This document shows, in pieces, positions 50,001 to 62,378 of a stretch of DNA of 64,000 bases. The position numbers and the translations under genes are program-made. The notes beneath the pieces are model-generated. The model ran no database searches, had not been told where the DNA came from, and saw only the letters and a program-made list of their open reading frames with translations. The DNA comes from Trichinella spiralis (Eukaryota; Nematoda; Enoplea; Trichinellida; Trichinellidae), in assembly GCA_000181795.3 (NCBI GenBank), contig CM012953.1, positions 7,537,033-7,601,032 on the forward strand. The letters run 5' to 3'. Position 1 is the stretch's first letter; every line of letters starts with the position of its first letter.

Positions 50001-53000
50001 TTTATGCAAACATTTAGATTGAATTTAGTTTCTTTTTCAAATATTTTCTTTTGTTTGAATTTAAGGTGATAAAGACTTGCTTTTTGAAATTTTGCTACAT
50101 TGTTGTTCTATTCAACAATGAGCAATCGGTTGTTGTTCATGCATGGGTATTTTTAACTTTTGTTTTTATGTTTTAAATTGAGGTATAAATTTTAAAATGG
50201 AAAACAAAAGTATCAGCATTCATTCACGTTCACAAGCCAGACATGTCGATGATAATAATATTTTTTTGTTTCCATTTCTTTGATGTATGGGAATGTTTGA
50301 ACATTTTTAATCGATGTTTGTATTCAAATTTCAGATATTTTATTTTCATATTGGTGGTGTGGTCAATTCTGATTCATTTATTTTGCATTCTTTTGCTCTT
50401 TTCCATGCATTCTATCGATTTTCTTCTTCAATTTCGATTCAAACATAAAGTTGCATTTGTGATTTGGTTATGATAATTAGAACAGTTTTTATTCAATAGT
50501 ACGTAAATTTTAGTTTCATTGTGATGATGTCCATTTTTCACGAATCTTTAGTATAAAAATGGTTTTAATTTAAATAATCAGAATTCAACAGCTCTGCTGT
50601 ATTATTATTATTATTATTATTATTATTGTGAAAATTTATTTTCACCGAAGCACCACCAAAAACGGTACTACCAATAAGTAGCAAGTGGGATATTTTAATT
50701 TGTCCACATTTTCTTTCGATTCATGTTAAAAAAATGGCATATAATTTTGTAATGGGATATTTTTTTTGTATTGCACGTGCTTTTGTTGGATTATTCGAAA
50801 TGAGCATGATTGTTGGTTGTCGTTCAGGAACGGGTGATTACCGTCTCGAATGCACCGCCAGTATCGCTGAGAAAGCGCAATGACAGCGAGTGGGAAATTG
50901 GTCAAGGCAGTGGGGGTTTGGTCAGCTGCTGCGAACCCGTGATGAACAAAGATCCGGAAAACGTTTGGCTGGCTTGTTTCGGACCGCAAGTTCCACTGCG
51001 CACGCCTTCGCGCAGTGACACGCCCATTTACGAGCCGACAAATTCTTTGGGCTTGCCGTTGGTCAGGAAGAGCAACGCGAATGTCTACCTTAGCATGTTG
51101 CAGGATCCGCTCCGGGACGAAGACGAAACTATGCAGGAGATTCGCGAGCAGATGTCTTTGTTCGGAGTATTCCGCGCTTACAGCCGTGAAAATTACCACC
51201 TGAATCCGGTGGTCGTTCCTGAAAACGACTACAACACTTTCTACGGTGGCATTTCGAACGGCTTGCTCTGGCCGGCGTTTCACAACCTGCCCGACTACAT
51301 GGTCAAAGATTACGACAATCCCAAGTTGTTGCAAGAGCACTGGCATTCTTACGTGCGCGTCAATTATCAATTTGCGATCAACACAGTGCGCAACAGTCGG
51401 CCGCAGGATTTCATCTGGGTCCACGACTACCATCTCCTGTTGACCGGTTCCATTATTCAGTCGTTGGATTCGAACTTCGAGGTGGGCTTTTTCTTGCACA
51501 CGCCCTTCCAACTGCCTCCGGATTTTTTCGTCAAATACCGGTCGATCGCGTTGGCCATACTGTGCGGCATGACTCGCTTCAGCAAGGTCGGTTTCCAAAC
51601 CCACCGGGACCGTGCGACTTTCATCAGCCTCGTCCAGCAGTACTTGTCCACGTCGACCGTCGTCCACGTCCAACGCACCGACAGCTACCGTATCACGCAC
51701 GGAGGCTGGACGACGTCGGTGGGCGTTTTTCCGGTCAGTATTAAAAATGAAGAATATCTGAATTTGGCGAAAAGTGATGAAACGCAGAAGCAGGCCCGAG
51801 AAATTCGCCGACGAATCCTCGGCGAGACCAACGCCCAAGGGAAGTTGTTCTTTTCGTGCGAACGGTTCGACTACACCAAGGGGATCAAGGAAAAGTTGCT
51901 CGCGTTCGACAAATTTCTCACCGACCATCCGGAACGTTTGGGCAAAGATGTTCTCTACCAAGTGGCGGTGATCAACCGTCGCGGCGTGGACAGCTACCGT
52001 GAATACCAGGACGCGTGTTTGGAACTGGCGGACCGGATCAACGCCAAACACCGACCGCCGGCCAACCATCCCGACTGGAAAGCGGTCGTTTTCCAAACCG
52101 ACGGCTTGCCCAGGAGCAGCGTGGTCGCCTGCTATTTGGCCATGGACGTGGGCGTGGTGACGCCGATCAAGGACGGCATGAATCTGGTCGCCAAGGAGAT
52201 GTTGGTCAGCAATCCCAAGGCGGGTTTGATATTGTCCTGCGGTGCCGGTACGGAACAGCAGTTTTCGTCGGCCGGCTTCTACAGCGACACGTTGCGCTGC
52301 TACCACCGTCTGGAAAATTTGAACGACTGCGCTGAATTCGCCTCGCTGTTCTACGACGCTGCGCTGGAGCCGGCTGAACAGGCCAGCGCCCACGGTCAGT
52401 TGTTGTTCGACTTTTTGATGGCGAACGACATCGAAAAATGGTCCGGTGCATTTTTGGACTACAGTTGGACTCACGAGGTGATCGAGCCGGTCGAAGTGAC
52501 CAGCCTGGCCGAATTCTACTCGTTGATGTTCCAGACCAGGACCGTACGCCGGCAGATCGTAGAACGCGTGGTACGCGGCTGTCCGATCCGCGCCCGCTTT
52601 TCCATTTCGTTGAAAAACGTGCGTGCCAGTCTCAAAGCTGCATGCAAGCAGGGCAACGTGGTCGAATTGCGCAGTTCGTCCCTGTCGCCGCCGCCGCCGT
52701 CGTCGTCGTCGTCGACCAATTCACATCATCCTGCCGACACCACCCCATTAGCCAGACTGGACATTTCCGACGAGCTCAGGCAGATCGATTTGGATATTTC
52801 GTTTTTGGAATTTGTCCAGAGTGACGACTACGACAATTTGGAACAATTTTTGCACAACTTGGCCAAACACCACGTCGACGGACCAGAGGCGTTTTTCAAA
52901 GAAGTGGCCCAGGCGACCCAGTTGATGTACCGCGGCGACCATTTCCGCTACTTTTTCTCCGACCGCGACGGTACGCTCAAAGACTACGCCTGCAGTTACA

Positions 53001-53869
53001 CGAGCAGCATCCAGCCGGCCTACAGTGCCGTGATCCAGGCCACGTTCGCCAACCGTTGCACCCAGTATGCGGCCATACTGACGTCGGCACCGTTGATGAA
53101 CTACGGCATTTTGGACATGGTCGTCTTGCCGGACGGCTATTTCTGTTACGGGGCGTCGATCGGCCGCGAATGGTACATCGACGCGACGCGCAAATTCAAA
53201 GACAACAGCATCGGCGAACGGGAGATGAACCTTTTGGAAAAAGTCGCCGATGCCGTGCGCGAACAGCTCTGCCGTCCCGAATTTCAAATGTTCAACTGGA
53301 TCGGTTCCGGTTTGCAAAAGCACTACGGTCACATTACCGTCGCCCACCAGGACTGTTACCGGTCGGTGCCGGCCGACCGTTCGGCCAAGTGGATCGAAAC
53401 GATTCGTGCGCTTGTCCATGCCGTCGACCCAGACAACCGGACATTCCAACTGTACGAAGGGGAAACCGACGTCAGAGTGCTGCTCCGTTCCGTTCACGGG
53501 ACCCAGACGACCGTGTTCACCAAAGGCGACGGGATCGAATTGTTCCTGCGCGAAATGGAACTTTCACTAGACGACGGCAACGTGCTCGTCTGCGGCGATT
53601 CGGACACCGACTTGCCCATGTTGAGCAAAGTGTTGTCGTTGAATCCCGAACGAACTTACACGATCTGGGTCACCCAGTCGGACAAGCTGAAACGGGACGT
53701 GGAAACGTTGTGCGGCCGCTTCAACAACGCCAACTACGCTTTCGTCTCGTCGCCGGGCGTCCTGTTGAGCGCCATGGCCCAGGCGACGATTCGCGAAATA
53801 CGCGTCCGGCCGTCGACCGACCGTAGGCCGTCGTTTCGAAACTATCCCGGCGGCAGTGTTTGTGTCTGA
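45591..53869 (+). CDS. tps: trehalose-6-phosphate synthase with C-terminal HAD phosphatase-like domain
   Basis: Makes trehalose 6-phosphate from UDP-glucose and glucose 6-phosphate in the cytosol; trehalose is the main nematode blood sugar and stress protectant. Exons 45591-45672, 45937-46351, 49021-49459 and 50828-53869 join in phase to 3978 nt, 1325 aa. A nematode-type helical N-terminal region (about residues 28-250) ends in a 21-Asn run. The GT20 glycosyltransferase domain lies at about 330-850: WVHDYHLLL near 509, FFLHTPFQLPP, FDYTKGIKEKL near 659, and TPIKDGMNLVAKEML near 757. A Ser/Pro-rich linker precedes a HAD phosphatase-like domain with motif I FSDRDGTL (first Asp about 1024), LTSAP as motif II, and GDSDTD near 1236 as motif IV. 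The HAD catalytic Asp pair is present, so trehalose-6-phosphate hydrolysis is possible but unproven. Exon 4 is much GC-richer than the introns. An acceptor-like agttcag ends at 45567. AATAAA lies near 54625. Confidence 0.95.
46352..49020. other. trehalose synthase intron 2
   Basis: AT-rich intron of 2.7 kb containing a (TA)n run at about 47170-47198 and a CAG/CAA tract near 47683-47714. No nested gene was seen. Confidence 0.6.
49277..49339 (+). repeat. coding AAY microsatellite (21 Asn codons)
   Basis: The first codons of the run are mostly AAC, the remaining ones AAT, giving 21 consecutive Asn in the trehalose synthase exon 3. It lies just before a Ser/Thr-rich linker and before the catalytic domain. 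The length probably varies between individuals. Confidence 0.9.
49911..50003. repeat. (ATT)n microsatellite, about 31 units
   Basis: A nearly perfect 93-base ATT tract in trehalose synthase intron 3, the longest simple repeat in the window. Confidence 0.95.
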
Positions 53870-53996
53870 TTCGTTGACGAAAGAACAAATCGAAAGCAAA
53901 CGACCGATCGATTGGTTGATTTCTTCTTTTTCAAGCATATTCTAACTGAATTATTCACTTTATTATTTATTAATTATTTTCAGTGGACAATTTCGT

Positions 53997-54033
<37 letters not shown>

Positions 54034-54899
54034 TTATTTTGTTTACTGCTGCTCATTAACATTACCATAACAACTGTGAATAACGTCGCTTACGGGGCCG
54101 ATTCTGGGAATTTTCTTCTTTCCTTTCCCTCTACTCTCTATGCCTTATTATTATTATTATTATATTATGCCATCCATCGTATTCTTTTTTTTTCTTTGTT
54201 GCCATCTGTCGTCGTTATTTCTTAAATTTCAAACGTGTAAAAAATTCTGTTTTTCTTTTAAAAAAAAATCTTCCATTCGACACTTCTGCTGCTGGTGGTG
54301 GTGGTGGTGAATGAACATTTGGCTACAAGTGATGATGATAATGGTTGGTTATTCGAAAGTTGACTTAGCAAACCAATACATAAAGCATAAACACACATAT
54401 ATATGGGTTAATGCTGTTTTCTTTATTTTTTTTCACAGCATTCATATATAGTCAGTTATTATATTTTGGAAATAATAAAACTAGTGTAACATCAATCATT
54501 ATTGTGTCAAATGCAAAAATATATTTTTTTTTACCTATTTCAACTGATGAAATAAATGCAAGCGTGTGAATCTCTACTTTTTTTCAAATGACATAACTGC
54601 CTGCAACTGTAAATGAGCGAAGCGAATAAATAAAGTTGTAAATAATGTATTCATTCAAAAAATTAAGAAAAATATTTTCATAAACAAGTGAAAACGCAAC
54701 TGCAGCAGTTTGGGCGAAAGTTGAAACCAAACGACGGCAGCTAAATTTCTTTCTTCATTTGAACTGTTCATTTCGAGGATAATATTTTTCAATGGTTTCT
54801 CTCAGATAATCCGGCCCCATCAATTCCGACTAAAATACAACATTATACAAACAAATTATTAAGCAACTAGCAGTAATTTATAATTAGAATAATAATGCA
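53870..54899. other. 3' flank between trehalose synthase and convergent DCTN6
   Basis: Holds the likely trehalose synthase 3' UTR, a (TA)n run at 54001-54031, (TTA)n near 54148-54162, and AATAAA near 54472 and 54625. No other gene was seen. Confidence 0.5.
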
Positions 54900-55695
54900 T
54901 TATTGTACATTCATAGGTTCGATGGCAACATGCCGCAACGGTGGAGTGGAAGAAACAACTGCCGTTTTTGGAGAAATTACTTCTGACGTCTTCAGTGACA
55001 CTCCAACTCCAACTATGCAGTGATCTGTTATTTCAACATTCGGTCCAACGTGAGCTGTGCAAAAATAATATTTCACAAGATAAATAAATATGTTAAATAA
55101 AACAAAAAAGGGTAACCATTCAGCATATAACAAAAATATACAATTATTACCTTTAACCTCTAAAAGGTTATTATCTCCAACTTTCAGGGCTTCACAGTCT
55201 ATAAAACAACTATTACATTTAAAAATTCCATTTCATTTCATTTTTCTTTCTCACGAGATTGTATCCCAAAAACATTATTATTTCCAATTGTCATTGTCAA
55301 GCCTTTGTGCCTATTTATAATTGAAGCAGACACTTCGAAAATGTTATTTTCTCCAATAACTATGGGACCTTCTTCGGCACGAATTTCCACTCTCGAAGCA
55401 ACAACCGTTCCAGGCCCTAAAAAAAGCATTCAGTATTTTCAAAAAATTAAAAAAACCAATTTAAATCACTAACCAATTTTTACATCACCCTGTATAATAG
55501 CGTTGGCTGGCACGAAACAATCTTTAGCCGGAGTACTTCTGTTACAAATTCAACAATGCAAAATTTAACGTGAAAACAAATTCAACAGCATTTTGTACTG
55601 TTTGTTCTAACTTGCGCACTATTAATACAACTGAATGCAAATAATTAAGTTAAAAATACTCACTTTTCGCTTCCTGAAATGTCTTCATTAGACAT
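54900..55695 (-). CDS. dnc-6: dynactin subunit 6 (p27)
   Basis: A left-handed beta-helix subunit of the dynactin pointed-end complex, which links dynein to cargo. Exons 55664-55695, 55474-55538, 55255-55416, 55151-55198 and 54900-55054 join in phase to 462 nt, 153 aa. Hexapeptide-repeat character is clear: IIQGDVKIGPGTVV, EEGPIVIGENNIFE, GNNNVFG, VGDNNLLEVKAHVGPNV, then CIVGVGVSL and SEVISPKTAVV, in the same order as in DCTN6. It is shorter than the human protein (190 aa), mainly through shorter loops and tail. The exon 4 donor is at 55150; an earlier GTAA-like site breaks frame. It lies 417 bp downstream of the UFM1 stop on the same strand. Confidence 0.9.
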
Positions 55696-56112
55696 TTTTG
55701 AAAAAAAAAGTTAACTGACCATCTGATGGTACCGTTGTTTACTACATCAGTGACTGTCAATATAAAGATGTTCAAGATTTATTATGAACAACGATTCCAA
55801 TCTGAAAACAAAACATTGCAATATTCATTTTCACAATAAAAATTGCTCTTTTCTTCAGTAAAAATCAATTTTTCTTGCATTTCTTAAATTAATACATTTG
55901 ACGTAGTAAAATTGTTATATCAGTACACATATATAATAAAAAACACTATACAACGGAAAATAACACTTTATTGATCAATCACACCAAAATTTCTTAAAAA
56001 ATCATTTTTCTTAAAAGCGAATAACATTTTTCAAACGTCACGTTGTTCATAAGCATGCACCGCACATGCGTCACCAAAATCCTTTTGAGCCTGTATGTTC
56101 TTTTCCATCCTT

Positions 56113-56942
56113 TTATAAATGAAAGCCAACACGATCACGAGGTATCAGTCTCAATTCAGAACCATGTTTCATAAAAACGGAACCTAAATTGTATCGCCGC
56201 TTTTAATTTCACAACATTTCACTCGCTATCTTTCTTTACCAGCAGTTTGAGAAGGTGTGATGCCAATACCATCATTTGTAATTATGGCGCTTGTTTCAGA
56301 AGGAACGTTAAACTTAAATAAATAAATAAATATTAACCAAAAATTAGGCGATAAAAACATACTTGCTCAGCTACAAATTTTAGAACAGCTGTAAATGGAG
56401 TGTTCTCCGGAACGCTAAGCCTAAAATATAGTAGCAGCTGTAAAAATCAAATGTAATTCGTTGGAAAATAAATTAGCAGTTATGAATCACCATACAAAAT
56501 TCCCAAATTTTAAAACATTCAACGATTACATTAAGAAAATGGAAATTTAAATACTACTTTCACAAAAATGCTGCTGCTGTTGAATCATAGTTCCTTCCAT
56601 TTGTTTTGCGTGAACAATTGGATGATTTCAGATTCAAAATTAATTTTGTCCAAAATTTTCTCATCTAATGCAGCTATTCATAGATTCACAGAAAATAAGG
56701 ACTCCAACATTCAAAAGCAAACATTCCATTAAGAATTATTTCAAAAATGCTTAAACCATCAAAAAAGCAACAGCAAATTTAAAATTACATTAAATTTCCA
56801 TAATTTATATCATTTAGGAAATTAAAATAAATTCACATTTTATACTTTAAGCAGTATATACGTACACTTTGAAAGGTAACTTTGGATCACTTGTAAGTGT
56901 AATTTTAAAACTAACTTTTGAAGAATCGCCACTGCTTGCCAT
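56113..56942 (-). CDS. ufm1: ubiquitin-fold modifier 1 (UFM1) precursor
   Basis: A ubiquitin-like protein conjugated to targets, including ribosomal protein uL24 at the ER, by UBA5, UFC1 and UFL1. Exons 56866-56942, 56363-56420, 56240-56312 and 56113-56183 join in phase to 279 nt, 92 aa. The sequence is close to UFM1 throughout: [63 protein letters not shown]. As in UFM1 it ends in a single conserved Gly (residue 89) followed by a short propeptide, here Phe-His-Leu instead of the human Ser-Cys, which UFSP would remove. The N-terminus is about seven residues longer than in human. It lies upstream of DCTN6 in the same direction. Confidence 0.97.
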
Positions 56943-57091
56943 GAGAGTAACGAATCACATCGGTGATAAACAATAAATAGTATACGATATTACAGTAAGA
57001 AAAGTAACTGATTGTTAGGTTTAATAAAATTTATTTACAAATGTCAACATAAAAAGAATAGAATATCCTTAACAAATGTAACATATACTAC

Positions 57092-57373
57092 TTAGAATAA
57101 TGCTAACCCATCACTTAACCACACTTTTAAGTAATTTTCAGAAATCCTGTGAATAAAACTGTTGTAAAAGTTCAAAGAAGATAGTAACCCTTGTAACGAG
57201 GCGCTCTCCCGGGCGGGCTCATTCGTCGCCTCAACAGGGTTGCTGAGACAGTCATCACCGAATGACGACGCGCCGGTGTTGACCTGCGGGTTCATCTTCG
57301 CGTCTGTATCGTCCGTCCGGTTACTACCAGCCCTGCCGCCCCTTTTCCCTAATTCACGCTTTGTTGGTAACAT
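57092..57373 (-). CDS. possible small protein upstream of UFM1
   Basis: An open frame of 93 aa from ATG 57373 (MLPTKRELGKRGGRAGSN...). The first 60 residues are polar and encoded by locally GC-rich, CpG-containing DNA; the end is AT-rich and more hydrophobic. I recognise no family. It could be the 5' exon of a longer or broken gene, because the change of composition near 57200 suggests the coding part may stop there. It is on the same strand as UFM1. Confidence 0.3.
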   Translation of the reverse strand: MLPTKRELGKRGGRAGSNRTDDTDAKMNPQVNTGASSFGDDCLSNPVEATNEPARESASLQGLLSSLNFYNSFIHRISENYLKVWLSDGLALF

Positions 57374-58249
57374 TCTCGCACTCAAAGCACAGAACAAAAA
57401 TACAGTATTTATTCGCAATAACAACAACGACCACCACCGTATATCGCAAACAACAAACTATCGCTCCATTGCTACTAATAATAGTCACGTTCCACGGTAC
57501 TCTTTCCTGATCTTCAAGTACCGGTCAGCTTATGGTAGCTTTGTTCTTCTTCCTCATCTTCGTTATCTAGAGAAGCACAGCAGTTGTTAGTTGTCGGTCT
57601 GCGTCTGCTACACCCTCGTTTTGTTCCAGATTTAACAAAAGAAAAGACGAAACCACCGGTATGAGCACTTGTTCTTTGCACCCACTTTTTACATATTGCA
57701 AAGTAGAAAACACCTCACAAAGTATCTTTACATATAATGTGGAATACTGTTCGCCAACTTTTTTTGCATTAAAGTGCATGCGCAGTCGCAATTGCATTTG
57801 CATGCGTTTAAGCATTTTTGCATTTTATAGTAAATATTCTCATGACCAATGTAACTTCTTTATATTTGCTGAGAATTTTTTGTGTCTATTTTGAAGAACA
57901 AAATTTTAAAAGATGTCTCACTTTACATGAATATGGCAATAAAGAAGTGATATTAATGATTAAAAATAGTGCTTCTTCACAGTTTTACATTCACTGTTCA
58001 AATAATGACCTGCTTTTGTAAATTTTATTTCTTCACGTCTGTGCTAATCAGCAGACTTGCACAGAAACATTTCCGCTTTTTACTTCAAGCGCTTCCGAAC
58101 TTTGTATTACAACAGCAGCCAACAATCAACAACAGTATGAATCAATAACAAACAAATCTGAACTATATTACAATATATACAATGGACAAAAATAAACTAT
58201 ACAATATTAATGAATATAATATATACAAGGTGCTATAATCGTAGAGGTT
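57374..58249. other. spacer before the MULE relic
   Basis: No gene was supported. A plus-strand frame across 57240-57590 is the shadow of the GC-richer patch. Confidence 0.4.
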
Positions 58250-59613
58250 CAGGTGTATGATATGATATGACAATTAAAATGTTCTACACTAATTTCATTA
58301 TAAAGCAATCTACTCGTCGCTGCTGAACTCCGTAAGCTCATTTTACGCGTATAGTTATCATCCATTTGCCGCACCACCATCTCGGTTTTACCCTGTACAT
58401 CGGTGATCAGTTGTAGAAACTGATGAAACCCCAGGTGGTGCTTTCGTGCTCTTTTTGTCATACGGTTCTGCCAACCTTCCAGATAGTTGTTGGAGCGCAC
58501 AGGCACACCATGAACATCCCGCTGGAAGTACTGGAACAAAGCTTTCATTTGACCCGACGCCCCAACATTTAAGATTTCAAAACCCGCGGGTACAAGGTTC
58601 ACCGGAAAAAGTGCTAATGCCATCAGCATTTTCACTTTTTTTACCTACTGATTGTTCATATAAAATCATTTTTTAATCCAAGCCGGCTTGGCAAAAGTGG
58701 AAGAAGCAAGCTTGCACTCGGGTGTTGTGGAAGTTGTCTTGAATGGCAGGGATAAAGTCTGTTTCGAAATCGCAAACAAATTTTGCCGGATTAAAGTTGG
58801 GCGCCAAGTTCTTCCGCTTTGGAAAGGAGCACTTCAAATATCCGGCTATACATGGGCAGATCTTTCCCAACAGTTATACAATATCCGACGGTCAATAACC
58901 ATCATAAACAAATGAAAGATAAACAACTGTTATCACGATGGGAGAATCTTAAAAGTCCCATCCCCGCACCAGCAGTTACTCTGAGCCAGCAGCCTCACAC
59001 CAGGTTCAGTGGCAAAAATCAATTTATCATTGGTCGGCAAATAATATATTCAACATTGCTCGCCGGAGTTTACTGTTGTTTGTTTGGCAGGAGCTGCAGC
59101 TCACTGCCCAGTTGCCGGTAAGCGTGGGTATTTCCGGGCCAGACGGTTGTACATTGTGTGCCGCGCCTGGTCCCACGTTGGAAAATGCGCGGCAGTGTCT
59201 AAACTGATGGAAGAATTGCTTGCAAGCTCATTGATATTTCCATCACCGGTCTCGTATCTTCTGAGGCCAGCCGTCTCAACTCGGCAAGCTGCTGGTGATG
59301 GTAAAATGCGTGAGGGTTTACCGGGCAGCTTTCCGCATGCTCACTTAAACGGATGACTTATGTGGCTTCCAAATTTGTGGACAGTGTGCCACGGCAGCCT
59401 CTCGATCTCTAAATTGGAACAGAAATGGCTCGCTTGTAATATTAGAATAATAATAACGTTGTACATTGAGACAATTCTGCTTACTTCAGTACACATCCAA
59501 TACTTATCATTACGATTCGTCCTCTTCAACGTGTAGCACCTTCCTCTGTACACCAATTTTTGTTGATTCTTTGTTATCGTCAGGAATTGAATTACATCAT
59601 ATGCATCCATCAT
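58250..59613 (-). mobile_element. MULE-type transposase relic with FLYWCH zinc finger
   Basis: Read on the minus strand: a FLYWCH-type start near 59590 (KLVYRGRCYTLKRTNR, then DKYWMCTE); then, with stops and frame breaks, VRLLAQSNCWCGDGTFKILP near 58960, the first-Asp region of MULE transposases; CDFETDFIPAIQDNF and ACFFHFCQAG near 58760-58690, the second Asp and the C/H helix region; and RSNNYLEGWQNRMTKRARKH near 58480-58430, the catalytic-Glu end. The order and motifs are those of Mutator-like elements with an N-terminal FLYWCH domain. At least three stops interrupt it. No terminal inverted repeats were found. Confidence 0.8.
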
Positions 59614-61849
59614 TTAAAAAATCACTGTGTGTTATTTGTAGATAATTCAAAACCAATTTATGAAGTAGAATTCAATTTTATTCAGTTGGAGCAAAAAAGA
59701 TAGTGAGCAAGCGGCTTAGGAACAGTCAAGAGTTCGGTTAGATAGCTTATATCTCGAAGATCTTTTCATTTTGAATTGCATTTTAAATACTTTTTGCAAC
59801 ATTTCGTTTTCATTTCTCCCTTGATCAGCAACTGAAGATCAACTGTCACAATGTGGTGCCAACGCCTTTTGTCAATGTTGACAGAACATGATTAACCACA
59901 CGCAAATGCTGACATCAAAGAACGCGATGTCCACTGCAGAGTGCATTTGAAGCAGCTTTAAGCGCTTTTCTGCTTTGTGCTGTTCATCACTTTCTTTCTG
60001 CTTTCGAAGTGCTTCACTTTTATTTATCCATGCGAGTGCAAAAATGCTGTTCAAAATAAATGTCAGTCAACAGTTGCTTTCCCTCGTCATATAAACTACC
60101 TTCTTAGCTAACAATTAAATCAGATTTATGCCTAAGGTTCTTTTTTGTTTGTCAGATATTGTTCTTCTGAGTAGCTAAAGGCTATTCAAGTACAAAGGGA
60201 AAATCTAAAATTTATAAATTGTCAACAGCTGCAGTTTTCGGCTGAAAGTAGGATTGTGATTGCTGAATGTTAGCATCGACATATTTTCTGATTTCACCTG
60301 TAGTGTTCTCTGAAAATGTTTCTGGTTTCGATGAGAATCTTATCTTTGCTTTCTTTCAAGTTTCTTTAGCACCCGTTCACAAGAGTTATTGTTTTTTCTT
60401 ATGTTTATTTTCAATTAAAAAATAAGAATATGGGATTTTATTTAAAATAACCATCTGTGATTATACATTTTGTGTAAACTGTATTAAATTTGTTTTTCAA
60501 TATCTAAAGTAGACCGACTACTGGGTTGACTAAACATTCAAGTTTCAACTGTTGTATTACGATGATAACCACATGTTGAACATTCCAGATCAAAAAGGAT
60601 CTGTTGCATTTCGAAAACATTTCACCAAACAAAAGTGAAAGCAAAGAAAATTATTTTTCATCTCAAATTCACTCCATCATGGCTGGGAACGTTATCTTTC
60701 TCTAGCACTGCATATTTTCTGCCAAAATATGATCATTGCTGATTATCCTCGTCAGCAGGCATGAAGCATATATTGATCTTTCATTTGCTGCCGGACTTTC
60801 ATCCCCATTGTTAAGAGTGAACAGTATCATGGGGTTCACTGTCTTGGTCACACAATGAATTCATTTGAGAAAGCGTCTGTCTGTAGCATTGTAAAAATTC
60901 CAGACCGCAAATATCCTTGTTTGAATTTGTGCCTTGTGCATTTCTATGGTATATGTCAAGAAGTATTTGGTGCAGTATCCACTGACATCACATTGTATCG
61001 ATAATCTGTGAAAATTTTCTGAGATGTAGCATTGAACTGAAAATGCTTTTGGCTAGCTTAGGGAAAATTTAATGCATATGTGTGTTGGTCTAGTGAAATT
61101 TCAGAAAATTCTGCGTGATGAATTTTGACCATGCTCATGATAATCGCTGCACAACTTTCTTCATTGCCAAATTAGTTGACAAGGCTAGCTTTGTTGCCAT
61201 CGTAAAACGTCATTACGTGTCAAATTATGAAAACAATGAATGACCCATATCTAGATAAGCATGTTCATTTAATCTCTCTTTGTCTCAATATCTTCTTTAA
61301 GCAGTTGATTTGTTGCTTCTATATTTTTTTCAGAATGATGCAATTGGATAATAAAGATATTCAATTTGTAAAGGACAAGACCATCAATTCTATTTTTCTT
61401 CTATTTACTTTTCAGTGGTCATCACTAGCTTGTGCTATTTTCTGTGTCTTAGATTTGAGATATATTTTCGCATGATACGAATAAATAATGATGAAATTCA
61501 GTTTGTATCTCAAAGAATCAGCATAAGGTAATACACAAAGGGAACTGCTGCACGCTGAAGCGCAAAAGTCATAATAATAAATACTGGTTGTGAGCAATGA
61601 TTCAAACAGTGGCTTAAAATAGCACATTAAAATAATCTTCTGTAATCAGTGAAATGTAAAAAGACAAAGCTTTTTACAAGCATCATTTGCTAAGTCCAAA
61701 ACATATATACACTATTTCACATTACATATAAAAGAAGAACTTTGTTTCGAAAAATAAGAAATGTGATTATTCATGTCCATATTAGGTAATTTACTGGTGA
61801 AGCATCCCATATTTGGGCAACCTTAGATGGAAAACAATCATCCCATCAA
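59614..61849. other. AT-rich stretch between two mobile elements
   Basis: No gene could be supported. Short open pieces (for example 59872-60054 on the minus strand and 61130-61230 on the plus strand) look like old coding relics but match nothing I know. Confidence 0.35.
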
Positions 61850-62378
61850 TGACCAAGGCTAAGCAGCTAATCAAGTGATACAAATTATTCAATCAATTAT
61901 TGATGCAAACTGGGTAACAAATAAAACAGCATAACTCATTAGCCAATTACTAAGCAATAGCCGTACAGCCAATCAACAGCTCGCCAATCACAAATAAGGG
62001 GAGGAGTTAGGGGAAATCGGTACTGGACAAAGTAGGACGATCCCGTTCATCAGAACAACGCAGTCGTACAGATCAAGTGGTTGCGCAACCAACCAGGTTA
62101 CTGAATTTCTCCTCAGAGATTTCGGCCACAAGACGCAGAGCCAGCTCAACCAATATGTATAAATACGAGCGAGGAGAAATGACAGATGAACACACGAAGT
62201 GAAAGCTATCTGAACGCCTGGTTGTTCATTAGCTGCTGTCTCATTGCCTGTTCTTTGCTTCAACTAAATGAAATTCAATTCTGCCACACATATTGTTTTG
62301 GATTATCTATAAATAACTTATACAGTCAATTCCTGAAAGATATTCAAGTTCCATCAGAAGGATTTTCCAACATATTTT
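61850..62378 (+). mobile_element. 5' LTR of a BEL/Pao-type retrotransposon (left boundary uncertain)
   Basis: This stretch precedes a primer-binding site and a gag relic, so it should be the 5' LTR. It carries CCAATCA and CCAATCAC boxes (61971-61990) and a TATA box TATAAATA near 62158, as expected of U3. Transcription would start near 62190. The LTR ends at about 62378, directly before TGGTCC. The 5' edge could not be set because no second LTR is in the window. Confidence 0.65.

Noticed and set aside
50726-52474. 582-codon minus-strand frame opposite trehalose synthase
   Set aside because: It is the antisense shadow of the GC-rich GT20 coding exon, with no known domain.
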